Assembly: GCF_002916655.1 (NCBI RefSeq)
Contig: NZ_PPSM01000036.1
Coordinates: forward strand, 124,001-188,000
Length of the DNA: 64,000 bases
Reading direction: 5' to 3'
Source of the DNA: Novosphingobium sp. HII-3
GTDB taxonomy: Bacteria > Pseudomonadota > Alphaproteobacteria > Sphingomonadales > Sphingomonadaceae
In this document: piece after piece, positions 26,304 through 35,720 of the stretch
Layout of the letters: each line of letters begins with the position of its first letter
Numbering within the stretch: the stretch's first letter is position 1
Position numbers and translations under genes: made by a program
The notes under the pieces: generated by a model
Databases searched by the model: none
Seen by the model: only the letters and a program-made list of their open reading frames with translations
What the model was told of the DNA's origin: nothing

Positions 26304-27851
26304 TTGGATGATGTCCCTACCGAGCGGCCCCTAAGGGGTTTACCGGAGGTGGGGCGTGGCCGCTTCGCCAGCCGCTTCCTGCCCCGCCTGTCACTTCCGG
26401 TCGCCCTGTTTCTGGCTCTCATCGCCATTGCAGGCGGTTCCGCGGTCCGGTTGCTGTTCGCTCATGATCTTGGATCGAGAGCGACGTTCATCTTCTTCGT
26501 CCCCGGAGTCGTTGTCGCGAGTGCGCTCTCTGGCTTTCGCGCCGGCGCTCTCGCCGCGTTTGCCGGTGCGGCCGCGGGGTTGCTGTGCGATCGCCTGACG
26601 GGGCCGGTCGAAAATGGCAGTCTGATCGCTGCGGCTGCCTTCGTGGTGATCGGCCTCGCAATCGCGGTCGGCGGCGAGTGGTTCCAGAGGGCGCGCCTCG
26701 ACACCGAAGCCGCGGGCGCGGAGTTGGCGAACCGGGAGGCCCACCTGCGTTCGATCCTCGACACGGTTCCTGACGCGATGGTCGTCATCGACGGAGACGG
26801 CCTGATCCGTGACTTCAGCCCCGCCGCGGAACAGATGTTCGGCTGGCGCGCCGACGAGATCGCGGGCAAGAACGTCGAAGTGCTGATGCCGGAACCTTAC
26901 CGCTCCGCGCACGACGGATACCTGGAACGCTACTACCGCACGGGTGAAAGGCGCATCATCGGCCATGGCCGGATCGTGGTTGGCGAGCGGCGCGACGGCT
27001 CCACCTTTCCGATCGAGCTGGCGGTAGGCGAAGTGCAGGTGAATGGCAGCCGCTTCTTCACCGGTTTCATCCGCGACCTGACCGAGCGCCAGCATGCGGA
27101 AGCCCGGCTGCAGGAGATGCAGAACGAGCTGGTCCACATGTCCCGTCTCACTGCCCTAGGTGAAATGGCCTCGGCTCTGGCACATGAACTGAACCAGCCC
27201 CTTTCCGCGATCGCGAACTATCTGAAGGGTAGCCGGATGCTCCTTGAGCGGGAGGAGGTTGCCAACTCCCGTGTGATCGACGCTGTCGGGCGAGCGGCTG
27301 CCGAGGCCTTGCGAGCGGGCGACATCATCCGGCGCCTCCGCGACTTCGTCGCACGCGGAGAGACCGAGCGTTCCCTCGAAAGCCTGCCCAAGCTCGTGGA
27401 GGAGGCAAGCGCGCTGGCACTTGTCGGGGCGAAGGACTACGGCATACGCGTGCAATATGACTTCAGCGAGCAGGTCGACCGCGTATTGGCGGACAAGGTT
27501 CAGGTGCAGCAGGTCGTCCTCAACCTTGTTCGGAACGCGGTCGATTCGATGAGCGCTTCGAATCTGGACAAACGCGAGCTAACAGTGTGCATCGAGCCGT
27601 TCGAGGGCGAGATGGCACGTGTGACGGTGGGCGACACGGGGCCAGGCATTTCCTCCGAGGTTGCCGATCGCCTGTTTCAGCCCTTCATCACGACCAAGCG
27701 AACCGGGATGGGAGTTGGTTTGTCAATTTCGCGCACCATTGTCGAAGCCCACGGCGGCCGCATCTGGGCCGAGCCGGCGGAAGGGGGCGGTGCGTTGTTC
27801 CGCTTCACGCTGCCGCGCGTGGAAAAAGAAGGTCTCTACGATGTCCCGTGA
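26304..27851 (+). CDS. fixL: FixL-type oxygen-sensing histidine kinase (membrane-bound, heme-PAS)
   Basis: 515 residues from TTG 26304 (AGAGG 9 bases upstream). The N-terminal part (about residues 28-125) holds three or four hydrophobic helices. The PAS domain (about 145-260) is very close to rhizobial Fix[21 protein letters not shown] carries His203, the expected proximal heme ligand (BjFixL His200), plus Arg209 (Arg206) and Arg223 (Arg220). A HisKA domain with phospho-His294 (ALAHELNQP) and an HATPase with NAVDSM, DTGPGIS and [10 protein letters not shown] follow. Its stop overlaps the fixJ start. It should be active when oxygen is low; divergent AOX and globin genes are the obvious targets. 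Confidence 0.9.
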   Translation: MDDVPTERPLRGLPEVGRGRFASRFLPRLSLPVALFLALIAIAGGSAVRLLFAHDLGSRATFIFFVPGVVVASALSGFRAGALAAFAGAAAGLLCDRLTGPVENGSLIAAAAFVVIGLAIAVGGEWFQRARLDTEAAGAELANREAHLRSILDTVPDAMVVIDGDGLIRDFSPAAEQMFGWRADEIAGKNVEVLMPEPYRSAHDGYLERYYRTGERRIIGHGRIVVGERRDGSTFPIELAVGEVQVNGSRFFTGFIRDLTERQHAEARLQEMQNELVHMSRLTALGEMASALAHELNQPLSAIANYLKGSRMLLEREEVANSRVIDAVGRAAAEALRAGDIIRRLRDFVARGETERSLESLPKLVEEASALALVGAKDYGIRVQYDFSEQVDRVLADKVQVQQVVLNLVRNAVDSMSASNLDKRELTVCIEPFEGEMARVTVGDTGPGISSEVADRLFQPFITTKRTGMGVGLSISRTIVEAHGGRIWAEPAEGGGALFRFTLPRVEKEGLYDVP

Positions 27852-28452
27852 TCCCATCGTTTACGTCATTGATGACGATGAAAGCGTGCGTCACTCGCTG
27901 GAATTCCTGCTCGACGTGGCGGGTATCCGGGTCCGCTCCTTCGCTTCAGCCGATGCTTTCCTGAAATCGGCTCCCCCCCTTGCCGGTGCCTGCGTAGTCA
28001 CCGATGTGAGGATGCCGGGCATGACGGGCGTGGAACTCGCAGAGGAACTGCGGCGCAGGTCGGCAGGCACGCCCGTGATCGTGGTGACCGGCCATGCCGA
28101 CGTACCCCTCGCCATCCAGGCGATGAAGGCAGGAGTTGCCGATTTCATCGAAAAGCCGTTCGACGACGACGTCATGATCACCGCCATTCGCGATGCGCTT
28201 GCGAGGCACAGCGACGAGGAGACGGCAGGAGCTGAGCGGCAGGCGGTACTCGATCGTATCGACAGTCTCAGCCCCCGGGAGCGAGAGGTTATGGATGGCC
28301 TTGTCGCGGGGCAGGCGAACAAGGCGATTGCCTTCGACCTGGAGATCAGCGCGCGAACGGTCGAGGTCTATCGCGCGAACGTGATGATGAAGATGCAGGC
28401 GAGGACGCTGTCCGATCTGGTGAGGATGGTGACGATCGCGCGGCTGGGATGA
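27841..28452 (+). CDS. fixJ: FixJ-type response regulator
   Basis: 203-residue regulator starting at ATG 27841, which overlaps the fixL stop. The receiver domain has Asp11-13 (YVIDDDESV), phosphoacceptor Asp55 (VVTDVRMPG), a Thr in VVVTGHAD and Lys in FIEKPF. A C-terminal LuxR/FixJ HTH follows ([31 protein letters not shown]). It is the cognate partner of the heme-PAS kinase. No fixK or nif/fix genes are in the window, so here the pair probably serves respiration rather than nitrogen fixation. Confidence 0.93.
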   Translation: MSRDPIVYVIDDDESVRHSLEFLLDVAGIRVRSFASADAFLKSAPPLAGACVVTDVRMPGMTGVELAEELRRRSAGTPVIVVTGHADVPLAIQAMKAGVADFIEKPFDDDVMITAIRDALARHSDEETAGAERQAVLDRIDSLSPREREVMDGLVAGQANKAIAFDLEISARTVEVYRANVMMKMQARTLSDLVRMVTIARLG

Positions 28453-28575
28453 CGGACCGAGGGGTGGCGGCGTCCCAGTCGGACCGCGATTGCATCACCT
28501 CACTGCGGCAGCACGCAACTTCACATCTGCTCTCTCCCGATATGGGAACCCGTCAGGCGCCTGTGATTCACAATT

Positions 28576-28983
28576 TTAGCTGTGTTCGAATGAGGCGAGG
28601 ATAGGGCACGGTCCGTCCGATCCGTCTGCGCATTCCCGGGCGAGACGACGAAGTGAAGCGCGCGCCTCCTCCAGTTCCGCGATCTTCAGGTCCAGGGCGG
28701 CGATGCGTTCGTGCGCCAGTTCGCGGGCCCGTGCCCGGTCGTCGGTGGCATCCAGAGCCAGCAGTTCGGCAATCTGCTCCAGCGTGAACCCTGCGGCCTG
28801 GCCCGAACGGATGAAGCGAAGCCGGCGCACGTCCTCCTCAGCGTAACGCCGTACACCGCCCGCATGGCCGGCGCCGCCCGGCCGGTCAGGCGTCTGCAGA
28901 AGACCGCGGCGCTGGTAGTAGCGCACGGTCTCGACGCCAACGTTCCCCGCACGCGCGAGTCCGGCGATCGTCAGTACTGCCAT
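28576..28983 (-). CDS. MerR-family metal/thiol-responsive regulator
   Basis: 135-residue MerR-family protein. The N-terminal winged helix reads MAVLTIAGLARAGNVGVETVRYYQRRGLL, followed by a dimerisation helix and a C-terminal Cys pair CADGSDGPC (C-x7-C). That spacing matches CueR-type monovalent-metal sensors rather than MerR (C-x8-C), and the third MerR cysteine near residue 82 is absent. The gene is divergent from a glutaredoxin-MauE fusion and a textbook MerR operator separates them. The inducer is unknown; a soft metal is likely. Confidence 0.85.
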   Translation of the reverse strand: MAVLTIAGLARAGNVGVETVRYYQRRGLLQTPDRPGGAGHAGGVRRYAEEDVRRLRFIRSGQAAGFTLEQIAELLALDATDDRARARELAHERIAALDLKIAELEEARASLRRLARECADGSDGPCPILASFEHS

Positions 28984-28986
28984 GTC

Positions 28987-29018
28987 TTGACTCCGTACCA
29001 TGGTACAGACCCTATATG
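28987..29018 (+). promoter_or_regulatory. MerR-type promoter/operator
   Basis: TTGACT (28987-28992) and CTATAT/TATATG (29012-29018) face the glutaredoxin-MauE gene with a 19-20 bp spacer, longer than the usual 17. The spacer holds the perfect 12-bp palindrome GTACCATGGTAC (28995-29006). A long spacer with a central dyad is the hallmark of promoters activated by MerR-type DNA distortion. The site also overlaps the start region of merR, so autoregulation is expected. Confidence 0.85.
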
Positions 29019-29055
29019 CGTGGCAGCACAAGGAAAACAAGGTGAAAGCTGCCGC

Positions 29056-29811
29056 ATGATCTCGCTCGCCGACCCGCGCCGCGCCATTCTCTACCGCATG
29101 GTCATACAGACGCATGTCTGCCCCTACGGCCTCAAGGCGAAGGATCTTCTGCGCCGCCAGGGCTACGAAGTTGAGGATCACTGGCTGCAAACACGAGAAG
29201 AAACCGACGCCTTCAAGGCGGAACACGGAGTCAGAACCACGCCGCAGATCTTCATCGCAGGCGAGCGTGTGGGGGGCTACGACGACCTTCGCCGGCATTT
29301 CGGCAAGACGGTCCCGGATCCCAAGGCCACCTCCTACAAACCCGTAATTGCCCTCTTTGCCATGACTGCGCTGATGGCGCTGGCGGTAAGCTACGCCGTA
29401 TACGGAACGCCATTTACCACACGCGCCGGCGAATGGTTTATCGGCTTCAGCATGGCCGTGCTCGCTCTTCTCAAACTCCAGAACGTCGAGAGCTTCGCTA
29501 CCATGTTTCTCAACTACGACCTGCTGGCACGGCGCTGGGTGCCCTACTCCTACGTCTATCCCTTTGCCGAAGGATTGGCCGGCGTGCTGATGATAGCAGG
29601 CGTGTTGACCTGGCTTTCCGTGCCAACGGCGCTGTTCATCGGAACCGTGGGCGCCGTGTCCGTTTTCAAGGCGGTCTACCTGGACCGCAGGGAACTGAAA
29701 TGCGCCTGCGTCGGCGGGTCCAGCAATGTGCCGCTGGGATTCGTGTCGCTCACCGAGAACCTGATGATGATCGCCATGGCGGTCTGGATGGGCCTGTCTG
29801 CGGCTGTTTGA
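29056..29811 (+). CDS. Glutaredoxin-MauE/DoxX membrane fusion protein
   Basis: 251 residues. Residues 15-85 form a glutaredoxin domain with active site CPYG at Cys22 (monothiol rather than CPYC), a cis-Pro loop VRTTPQIFIAGERVGG and a short C-terminal helix. Four hydrophobic helices (about 95-250) follow, similar to MauE/DoxX redox membrane proteins, and a CAC pair (KCACVGG, near residue 216) lies between the last two. The arrangement suggests transfer of thiol electrons to a membrane or periplasmic Cys pair. Control by the adjacent MerR operator is strongly suggested. Substrate unknown. Confidence 0.85.
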   Translation: MISLADPRRAILYRMVIQTHVCPYGLKAKDLLRRQGYEVEDHWLQTREETDAFKAEHGVRTTPQIFIAGERVGGYDDLRRHFGKTVPDPKATSYKPVIALFAMTALMALAVSYAVYGTPFTTRAGEWFIGFSMAVLALLKLQNVESFATMFLNYDLLARRWVPYSYVYPFAEGLAGVLMIAGVLTWLSVPTALFIGTVGAVSVFKAVYLDRRELKCACVGGSSNVPLGFVSLTENLMMIAMAVWMGLSAAV

Positions 29812-29930
29812 TCGGAAGCGGTGGGCCGTTCGCGGCCACGATATGTCATTGACGCTTGCGCGGTGTCCCCCCTCCCGTTTGACCCGTGCTTCGCTCCCGC
29901 TAACATGATCACGAATTTACGCGATCACAT

Positions 29931-30815
29931 ATGAGAGGGCGGGAAGTGGGAGCTATCGCAATCGTGACGGGCGCCAGCCGGGGCGCCGGTCGGGGAATAG
30001 CCGTGGCTCTGGGGTCCCACGGCTGCACGGTCTATGTGACAGGACGTTCGGAAAACGAAGGCGACGCGGAAGTTCCCGGCACCATCCACGCGACGGCTCG
30101 CGAAGTAACGGAAGCCGGCGGGCAAGGCATCGCCGTTCGCTGCGACTCCTCGGACGACGACCAGATCAGGGCGCTGATCGAGCGGGTGATCGCGGAGCAA
30201 GGACGGATCGACATTCTCGTCAACAACGCCGCTTGGCAGGGCACTGCCCTCACCGCGCACTCCGGCCAGTTCTGGGAAAAGGCACTCGAAGTGGCCGACA
30301 TGATCACGGTCGGGGCACGCAGCGGCTTCGTCACCGCGTGGTACGCCGCGCCACATATGGTCCGGCAGGACAAGGGGCTGATCCTCTTCACGTCCTCCCC
30401 GGGTTCGATGCACTACTGCATGGGTCCCAGCTACGGCGCTCACAAGGCCGCGGTGGACAAGATGGCATTCGACATGGGTACGGATTTTGCAGATGCCGGT
30501 GCCAACGTGGCCTGCACCTCCGTCTGGATGGGCGCCCTCACGACCGAGCGCATGGCCGGCATGCTCGAAGCGAGGCCAGAGTTGCGCCGGCAATTGGAAG
30601 GCACGTTGGAATCCGCCGGCTATACCGGCCATCTGGCATGGGCCATGTTCAACGATCCCGCCATGGTGGCCCGGTTCAACGGCAAGACGGTGATCGGAGC
30701 GGAGGTCGGCCGGGACTACGGCATCACGGATATCGGCGGGAAGTACCCCCCGTCCGTCCGCGCTGGCACCGGAGCGTCGCCGCCGCAGTATGCCTCCTAC
30801 AAAGTGAAAATGTAA
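29931..30815 (+). CDS. SDR-family oxidoreductase
   Basis: Classical short-chain dehydrogenase/reductase, 294 residues. The cofactor motif is TGASRGAGRGIA near residues 13-24, with an NNAA motif (ILVNNAAWQG) at about 93. The catalytic Ser lies in LFTSSPGS and the Tyr-x3-Lys in SYGAHKAAVDK. Arg in VTGRSEN suggests NADP(H) preference. An in-frame GTG at 29946 has a better ribosome site (AGAGGG) and may be the true start. It precedes an SMP-30 lactonase by 68 bp; a joint role in oxidising an alcohol or sugar and opening a lactone is plausible. Confidence 0.88.
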   Translation: MRGREVGAIAIVTGASRGAGRGIAVALGSHGCTVYVTGRSENEGDAEVPGTIHATAREVTEAGGQGIAVRCDSSDDDQIRALIERVIAEQGRIDILVNNAAWQGTALTAHSGQFWEKALEVADMITVGARSGFVTAWYAAPHMVRQDKGLILFTSSPGSMHYCMGPSYGAHKAAVDKMAFDMGTDFADAGANVACTSVWMGALTTERMAGMLEARPELRRQLEGTLESAGYTGHLAWAMFNDPAMVARFNGKTVIGAEVGRDYGITDIGGKYPPSVRAGTGASPPQYASYKVKM

Positions 30816-30883
30816 GCCGTAGAACCCGAGGGCGCGATGCCCCGCGGGCCTGATGAGCACAACCGATCGGGGGAGAGACGACG

Positions 30884-31780
30884 ATGGCGCACGGCGAAGC
30901 TGCCACGATAGAAACCATCGCGACCGGGCTATATCTTGAAGGTCTGGCGATTGATCACCGGCGTGACATCATCTGGTACAGCGATGTCATCGGCGGGGGC
31001 GTTCACGGCGTGAAGCCCGACGGGACCAGCGTCACGTCCTTCAACACTGACCGAAAATGGACGGGCGGCGTTCTGGTGAACGCGGATGGGGCGGTGCTTT
31101 CGACGGGCGAAGGTGGGATCATGTGGAACGATCCCGACACGGGAAGGTCAGGCTGGCTGTTGCAGCAGATCGATGGCAAGCCCATCAACGGCGTGAACGA
31201 GTTGGCGCCCGATGGTGCAGGCGGCATGTTTTTCGGCACCATCGATATTGAGATGGTCATCGCCGGGAAGGCGACGGGCCCCACCCGGATCTACCGCCTG
31301 ACTGCCGAGCGCGAGGTGATCCTGCTTGCCGATATCGGCTTCAGCAATGGCATCATGTTCGATTCCGGGCGAAACCGCTTCTACTGCAACGACACCTTTC
31401 GGGGCACCTGGGCATTCGACGTGAGCGCGGACCTTTTGCTTTCAAATCGCCGGCTCGTCCTTGAGAAGGAGGACGCAGACGGCATGGCGCTCGACGTTGA
31501 CGGCAATGTCTGGATCACGGGCTTCCGCTCAAGCGCCTTTACCCGTCTCACTTCCGGCGGGAGTGAGCTTGCGCCTTACCCGGGATCTGCCGGCTCGATC
31601 ACCCAGCTTCGTTTCGGCGGCGAAGACATGCGCGATATGTATTTCAATGTAGTTCCGGCGGACGGCGGTGACACGCTCAAGGAAGGGGGAGAGATCTCCG
31701 CGCGGCACTCCTTCCTTCTTCGTGGGCGATCGGACGTTCCCGGAATGAAGTTGCCACCTACGCGGTTCAAGCTGGGGTAA
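30884..31780 (+). CDS. SMP-30/gluconolactonase-family protein
   Basis: 298-residue six-bladed beta-propeller hydrolase of the SMP-30/gluconolactonase/LRE family. Recognisable pieces are an N-terminal EGLAIDHRRDIIWYSDV, the metal-site regions GVNELAPDGAGGMFFGTID and IGFSNGIMFD, and DGMALDVDGNVWITGF near the end. Members open lactones with a single divalent metal ion. It follows the SDR gene on the same strand and is probably co-transcribed. There is no signal peptide, so it is cytoplasmic. Confidence 0.85.
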   Translation: MAHGEAATIETIATGLYLEGLAIDHRRDIIWYSDVIGGGVHGVKPDGTSVTSFNTDRKWTGGVLVNADGAVLSTGEGGIMWNDPDTGRSGWLLQQIDGKPINGVNELAPDGAGGMFFGTIDIEMVIAGKATGPTRIYRLTAEREVILLADIGFSNGIMFDSGRNRFYCNDTFRGTWAFDVSADLLLSNRRLVLEKEDADGMALDVDGNVWITGFRSSAFTRLTSGGSELAPYPGSAGSITQLRFGGEDMRDMYFNVVPADGGDTLKEGGEISARHSFLLRGRSDVPGMKLPPTRFKLG

Positions 31781-31838
31781 ACAGGCCGGCAGCGTCGATC
31801 AACCTGCCCGACTGCTTCATGAAGAGAATTCAGGCGAT

Positions 31839-31865
31839 CCCCAGCCCTGCAGGGCAAGGCTGGGG
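31839..31865. terminator. Hairpin between convergent genes
   Basis: CCCCAGCC (31839-31846) pairs with GGCTGGGG (31858-31865) around an 11-base loop, located between the SMP-30 gene and the convergent peptidase gene. There is no U-tract on either side, so it may be a weak bidirectional terminator or a transcript-end stabiliser. Confidence 0.45.
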
Positions 31866-31875
31866 AATATCCCGA

Positions 31876-33999
31876 TCAATCTTCCAGCTTGCGCGCGAGG
31901 TAAGTCATCCACAAGGCGCTGGTCTTGGCCGACTGCTTGATGTCGGCGCCCGATCCGTGCCCCCCTTCGGTGTTCTCGTAGTAGTAGAACGGCAGGCCAA
32001 GATCCTCCATGCGCGCGGCGAACTTACGCGCGTGCTGGGGGCCGGTACGATCGTCGCGCGTGGTGGTGAAGATGTACGGCTCCGGGTATTTTCCGCCCTT
32101 TTTGAGGGCATGGTAAGGAGAATTCTTCAGCCAGAAAGCACGCGCCTCAGGATCGGCATAGACATCGCCATACTCACCCTGCCAGCTCGCGCCGGCGGCG
32201 ATCTTGCTGATGCGGATCATATCGAGCAGCGGCACCTGGATCACCACCGCATTGTACAGCTCAGGAAACTGAGTCATCTGCACACCCATCAGCAGCCCGC
32301 CGTTGGAACCGCCCACGATGCCCAGCTTCTTCGGCGTAGTGACCTTGCGCGCGATCATGTCCCGCGCAACGCTGGCGAAGTCGTCATAAGCGATCTGGCG
32401 CTTGGTCTTGAGGGCTGCCTGATGCCAGTCAGGGCCGAACTCGCCACCACCGCGGATGTTGGCCACCGCGTATGCGCCGCCCCGCTCCAGCCACAGCTTT
32501 CCGGTAGTGCCCGAGTAGGAGGGCGTGGAGCTTACCTGAAAGCCACCGTACGCGTTGAGGAGGACAGGCGTGGAGCCATTGAGCGGCATGTCCTTGCGAT
32601 GGACAAGGAAGTACGGAACCATCGTTCCATCGGTGGACTTCGCTTCGAACTGGTCAACCACCAGGTTGCTGGCGTCGAAGCGCGCCGGCAGGCTCTTGAT
32701 CGGCTCGGCGGAAGCGGATGCGGCATCTACGAGATAGAGGCTGCTCGGGGTCGTGAAGCCTTCGGCCGCCGCAAAGACCAAGTTGCTGCGGGTGTCCGCC
32801 GAACCGAAGCCGAGCGCCAGCTTGTCCGGAAGCGGCAGCTTCGTGGCTTTCCAGGTACCATCTTCGGTCGGCTCCAGCGAAAGCAGACTGCCGTTCACGT
32901 TGTCGAGGATCGAGAGCAGCAGGCGGTCACGGCTGGTCGAAACCCCCTCCAGCGCCTGTCGCGCACCCGGCTTCCAGGCCAGCCGCGCCCTGATCGCATC
33001 AGGGTGAGCGATCACGTCGTCGAGAGGCGCCGTTGCGACAGCGCCGGAAGCCAAGTCCCCCCAGGCTTCATCGAGGCTGAACACAACCTGGCCTGCCACC
33101 AGCCCGGCAACGGAAACCTTCTGCGGTATCTTTAGTTCACGCGGCTTGCCGTCCTTGCCCAGAACAAGCGTGCGCGAATGGAAAAAGTCGAGCGCCTGCA
33201 CGATAAGCGTGAGTGACCGGCCCTGACCATCATGCAGCACGGACGGCGCAGTGGCGACGTCGCTCTTCTGGCCACGATAAAGCTCGACCGCTTCGGACAG
33301 TGGGCGTCCACGGGTGACACGCTTCACCACGTAAGCGTAGCCGGAAGCGGTTACATCGCCAGGCGTCCATTCGGTTGCTAGCAACAGATGATCGGCGTCC
33401 TCCCAGGCCACTCCCTGCTTGGCGCGCGGTATGCGGAAGCCCCCTTCCACGAACGTCCGGGAGACAAGGTCGAATTCACGCAGTTCGACGGCATCTTCGC
33501 CGCCGTTCGAAAGCGAGATGAGGCACCGGCGCTGCTCGGGCTCGAGGCAGCTGGCGCCCTTGAAGACCCAGCTCTTCCCTTCCGCCTTGCCGAGTGCGTC
33601 GATATCCAGCACCGTTTCCCACTTCGGCTCCGCGCTGCGATAGTCCGCCAGCGTCGTGCGGCGCCAGATGCCCCTCAGGTGCTGCTCATCCTGCCAGAAG
33701 TTGTAGATCTGGCCGTTCAGGAAGCGCGGTGCCGGGATGCGGTCCTTCGCACCCATGATGGCAAGGGCTTCGTTGTAGAAGCGCTGATACCGGGGGTCCG
33801 CCTGCAGGCGCTGTTCGGTGGTGGCGTTGTGCGACTTCACCCACTCCATGGAGCGTGCGCTGTCGAGATCTTCCAGCCAGATCAACGAGTCTGCGGGATC
33901 GCGCGGGTCGGCGGGTGCGGGTGTTGCAGCGTAAGACATGGAGGTGGAACTCAGAAGGACAAGAGTGGTGGCCAGGGCAAATCGCAATGTCTTGTACAA
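31876..33999 (-). CDS. Prolyl oligopeptidase family serine peptidase (S9A)
   Basis: 707-residue secreted peptidase with an N-terminal signal (ALATTLVLLSSTSMSYAA). A beta-propeller occupies about residues 30-440, and an alpha/beta hydrolase domain follows. The catalytic Ser is in GIVGGSNGGLL, the Asp in TTRDDRTGP and the His in TEGGHGSG near the C terminus. The VHRKDMPLNGSTPVLLNAYGGF segment is typical of S9A. It would cut proline-containing peptides in the periplasm. Confidence 0.93.
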   Translation of the reverse strand: MYKTLRFALATTLVLLSSTSMSYAATPAPADPRDPADSLIWLEDLDSARSMEWVKSHNATTEQRLQADPRYQRFYNEALAIMGAKDRIPAPRFLNGQIYNFWQDEQHLRGIWRRTTLADYRSAEPKWETVLDIDALGKAEGKSWVFKGASCLEPEQRRCLISLSNGGEDAVELREFDLVSRTFVEGGFRIPRAKQGVAWEDADHLLLATEWTPGDVTASGYAYVVKRVTRGRPLSEAVELYRGQKSDVATAPSVLHDGQGRSLTLIVQALDFFHSRTLVLGKDGKPRELKIPQKVSVAGLVAGQVVFSLDEAWGDLASGAVATAPLDDVIAHPDAIRARLAWKPGARQALEGVSTSRDRLLLSILDNVNGSLLSLEPTEDGTWKATKLPLPDKLALGFGSADTRSNLVFAAAEGFTTPSSLYLVDAASASAEPIKSLPARFDASNLVVDQFEAKSTDGTMVPYFLVHRKDMPLNGSTPVLLNAYGGFQVSSTPSYSGTTGKLWLERGGAYAVANIRGGGEFGPDWHQAALKTKRQIAYDDFASVARDMIARKVTTPKKLGIVGGSNGGLLMGVQMTQFPELYNAVVIQVPLLDMIRISKIAAGASWQGEYGDVYADPEARAFWLKNSPYHALKKGGKYPEPYIFTTTRDDRTGPQHARKFAARMEDLGLPFYYYENTEGGHGSGADIKQSAKTSALWMTYLARKLED

Positions 34000-34076
34000 G
34001 GAAGATTTCCTTTGAGATGGAATACCCTAACACTAACGTCGCAAACGCATGAGGCAAGATCCTGCGGGGCATCCCC

Positions 34077-34964
34077 TCAGGCGAGCGCAGGCAGGGCCTG
34101 GAGCCACCCCTTCGCGCGCAGTTCCGCCACCGCAGAGCGGGCAACGGGCACTTCCCGCCCATCCGACAACCTTAGACGCACGTTACGACCTTCTCGGATA
34201 ACGAGAGTGACGGCAGCGGTGGCGACCCACCAACTGCGGTGCACCCGCTCACCCTGGCCTGCAAGCTGCGTCACGGCATCGCGCATACGCATGAGCAGGA
34301 GGACGTTGCCCAAGGTGGTATAGACCCTGACATAATGATCCTCGTTCCTCAGGCAAATCACCTCCGTACCCAGGTGGGGTGGGAGAAGCTTATTGAACTC
34401 GGCCGGGCTGCCTGCTTCGATCGTCAGGCTGTTCACCGGACGGGATGGGTCTCCGTCTTTGTCCAGCGGCTGAAGCAGCGATGCCGCCCCGCCCGGCATG
34501 TCCGGTGAGCAAACACCCTTCGCTGCAGGCTGCTCCTTGCAAGCCAGCAATTGCACCACCGTCACCGTCGCACCCACGATCAGGACCTGAATGTAGATCA
34601 ACGCGAGTTGGTCGATCGTCATCTCCCTCCAGTGCACGCCGCCGAACACGAGTGCGGCGGCAACACTAGTCGGCACCGCGCCGAGCAGGCAGGCAACCGC
34701 GAGCGCTGCAGACTGCGAGAGCCCTGTGCGATCGGCCAGAGCCTGCCCGGCCCAAATGACTGGGCGGAAGAATGCGTATCCAGTCAGCAGAAGAAGCGCC
34801 CAATGAAGGAACCTGGACATCAGCGGTGCCGCGTAGGAGCTGAACGGTCCAAGTGCGGTCATGGCCAGGATTATTCCGGAGAGCACGAGCATCTCCCGGC
34901 GCCATCGGGGCACACCCTGCGGGCGGCCGTCCAGTTCACGCTTCGCGAATGGCACCGGCATCAC
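34077..34964 (-). CDS. LytTR DNA-binding protein with membrane domain
   Basis: 295 residues. Four hydrophobic segments lie between about 25 and 145, and a C-terminal LytTR domain (about 190-292) contains the family pattern EVICLRNEDHYVRVYT, RMRDAVTQL, VHRSWWVATAAV and VARSAVAEL. Such membrane-anchored LytTR proteins are common in sphingomonads and regulate without a separate kinase. It is divergent from the DUF2306 gene at 35061 (96 bp gap), a plausible target. Ligand unknown. Confidence 0.85.
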   Translation of the reverse strand: MMPVPFAKRELDGRPQGVPRWRREMLVLSGIILAMTALGPFSSYAAPLMSRFLHWALLLLTGYAFFRPVIWAGQALADRTGLSQSAALAVACLLGAVPTSVAAALVFGGVHWREMTIDQLALIYIQVLIVGATVTVVQLLACKEQPAAKGVCSPDMPGGAASLLQPLDKDGDPSRPVNSLTIEAGSPAEFNKLLPPHLGTEVICLRNEDHYVRVYTTLGNVLLLMRMRDAVTQLAGQGERVHRSWWVATAAVTLVIREGRNVRLRLSDGREVPVARSAVAELRAKGWLQALPALA

Positions 34965-35060
34965 CGTCCTGCCCCACCCGCGAATGCCGCGGTGCCAGAC
35001 ACGAAGCGGCGCTGGCGGTTGCCCGCATACGCCCTAGCGTGCGGCAAGAAGGAGACATTC

Positions 35061-35555
35061 ATGAACATACTTGCACGCTCCAGGATCGCGGGGCCAGATT
35101 ACGACCGGAGGATCGTCATTGCAGGTGCGATCGCCGGGGGCGCCATACTGCTGGCCCTAATACAAGGCCTTGCAGGCGGAGCCGCAGGAAGGTCAAGTGG
35201 CAGCGGCTTCTGGCTGACGCTGCACCTGCTCTCCGTGATCCCCGCCTTGCCGGTGGGTGCCTACGTCCTGCTGCGCCGCAAGGGAGACAAGGCCCATCGC
35301 ACGGCGGGACGGATCTGGGGGGGCCTGATGATGGTGGCGGCGCTCTCCAGTTTCGGCCTGCCTGGCGGCCTCGGCCTTATCCATGGGCTGTCCGTGCTGG
35401 TGTTGGTGATGATCCCACGCGGCATCCTGCAAGCCCGGCGGGGGGACATTGCGGCGCATCGCCGCACGATGTCGCTCACTTACCTGTCTCTTGCGGTGGC
35501 CGGCATGTTCACGCTGCTGCCCGGCCGCCTGCTGGGCTCATGGCTCTTCGGATGA
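35061..35555 (+). CDS. DUF2306 membrane protein
   Basis: 164-residue inner-membrane protein with four predicted helices, from ATG 35061 behind an AAGGAGA site (35049-35055). The family pattern is visible: His in KGDKAHRTAGRIWG and RRGDIAAHRRTM, with LGLIHGLSVLVLVMIPRGI between. The biochemical role of DUF2306 is unknown; histidines near the membrane surface could bind heme or metal. It is divergent from the LytTR regulator. Confidence 0.8.
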   Translation: MNILARSRIAGPDYDRRIVIAGAIAGGAILLALIQGLAGGAAGRSSGSGFWLTLHLLSVIPALPVGAYVLLRRKGDKAHRTAGRIWGGLMMVAALSSFGLPGGLGLIHGLSVLVLVMIPRGILQARRGDIAAHRRTMSLTYLSLAVAGMFTLLPGRLLGSWLFG

Positions 35556-35720
35556 CCCGCCGCACTGCGATCTGCGAGAGGTCAGAGCCTTGCAAGTCCC
35601 TCTGATTTCGCACCGCAAAGCTTGCGTCTGACAAGCATCTGCGCTTGAAGCCATGGCATCGACCACTTCGGCGGTGTGCTCGCGTCCGCAGCACGTCCGC
35701 CGGATCAGGAGAACCACTCG

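Noticed and set aside
26329..26339. Palindrome CCCCTAAGGGG near the fixL start as an operator
   Set aside because: It lies inside the coding region if the TTG start is right, and I know no regulator with that site.
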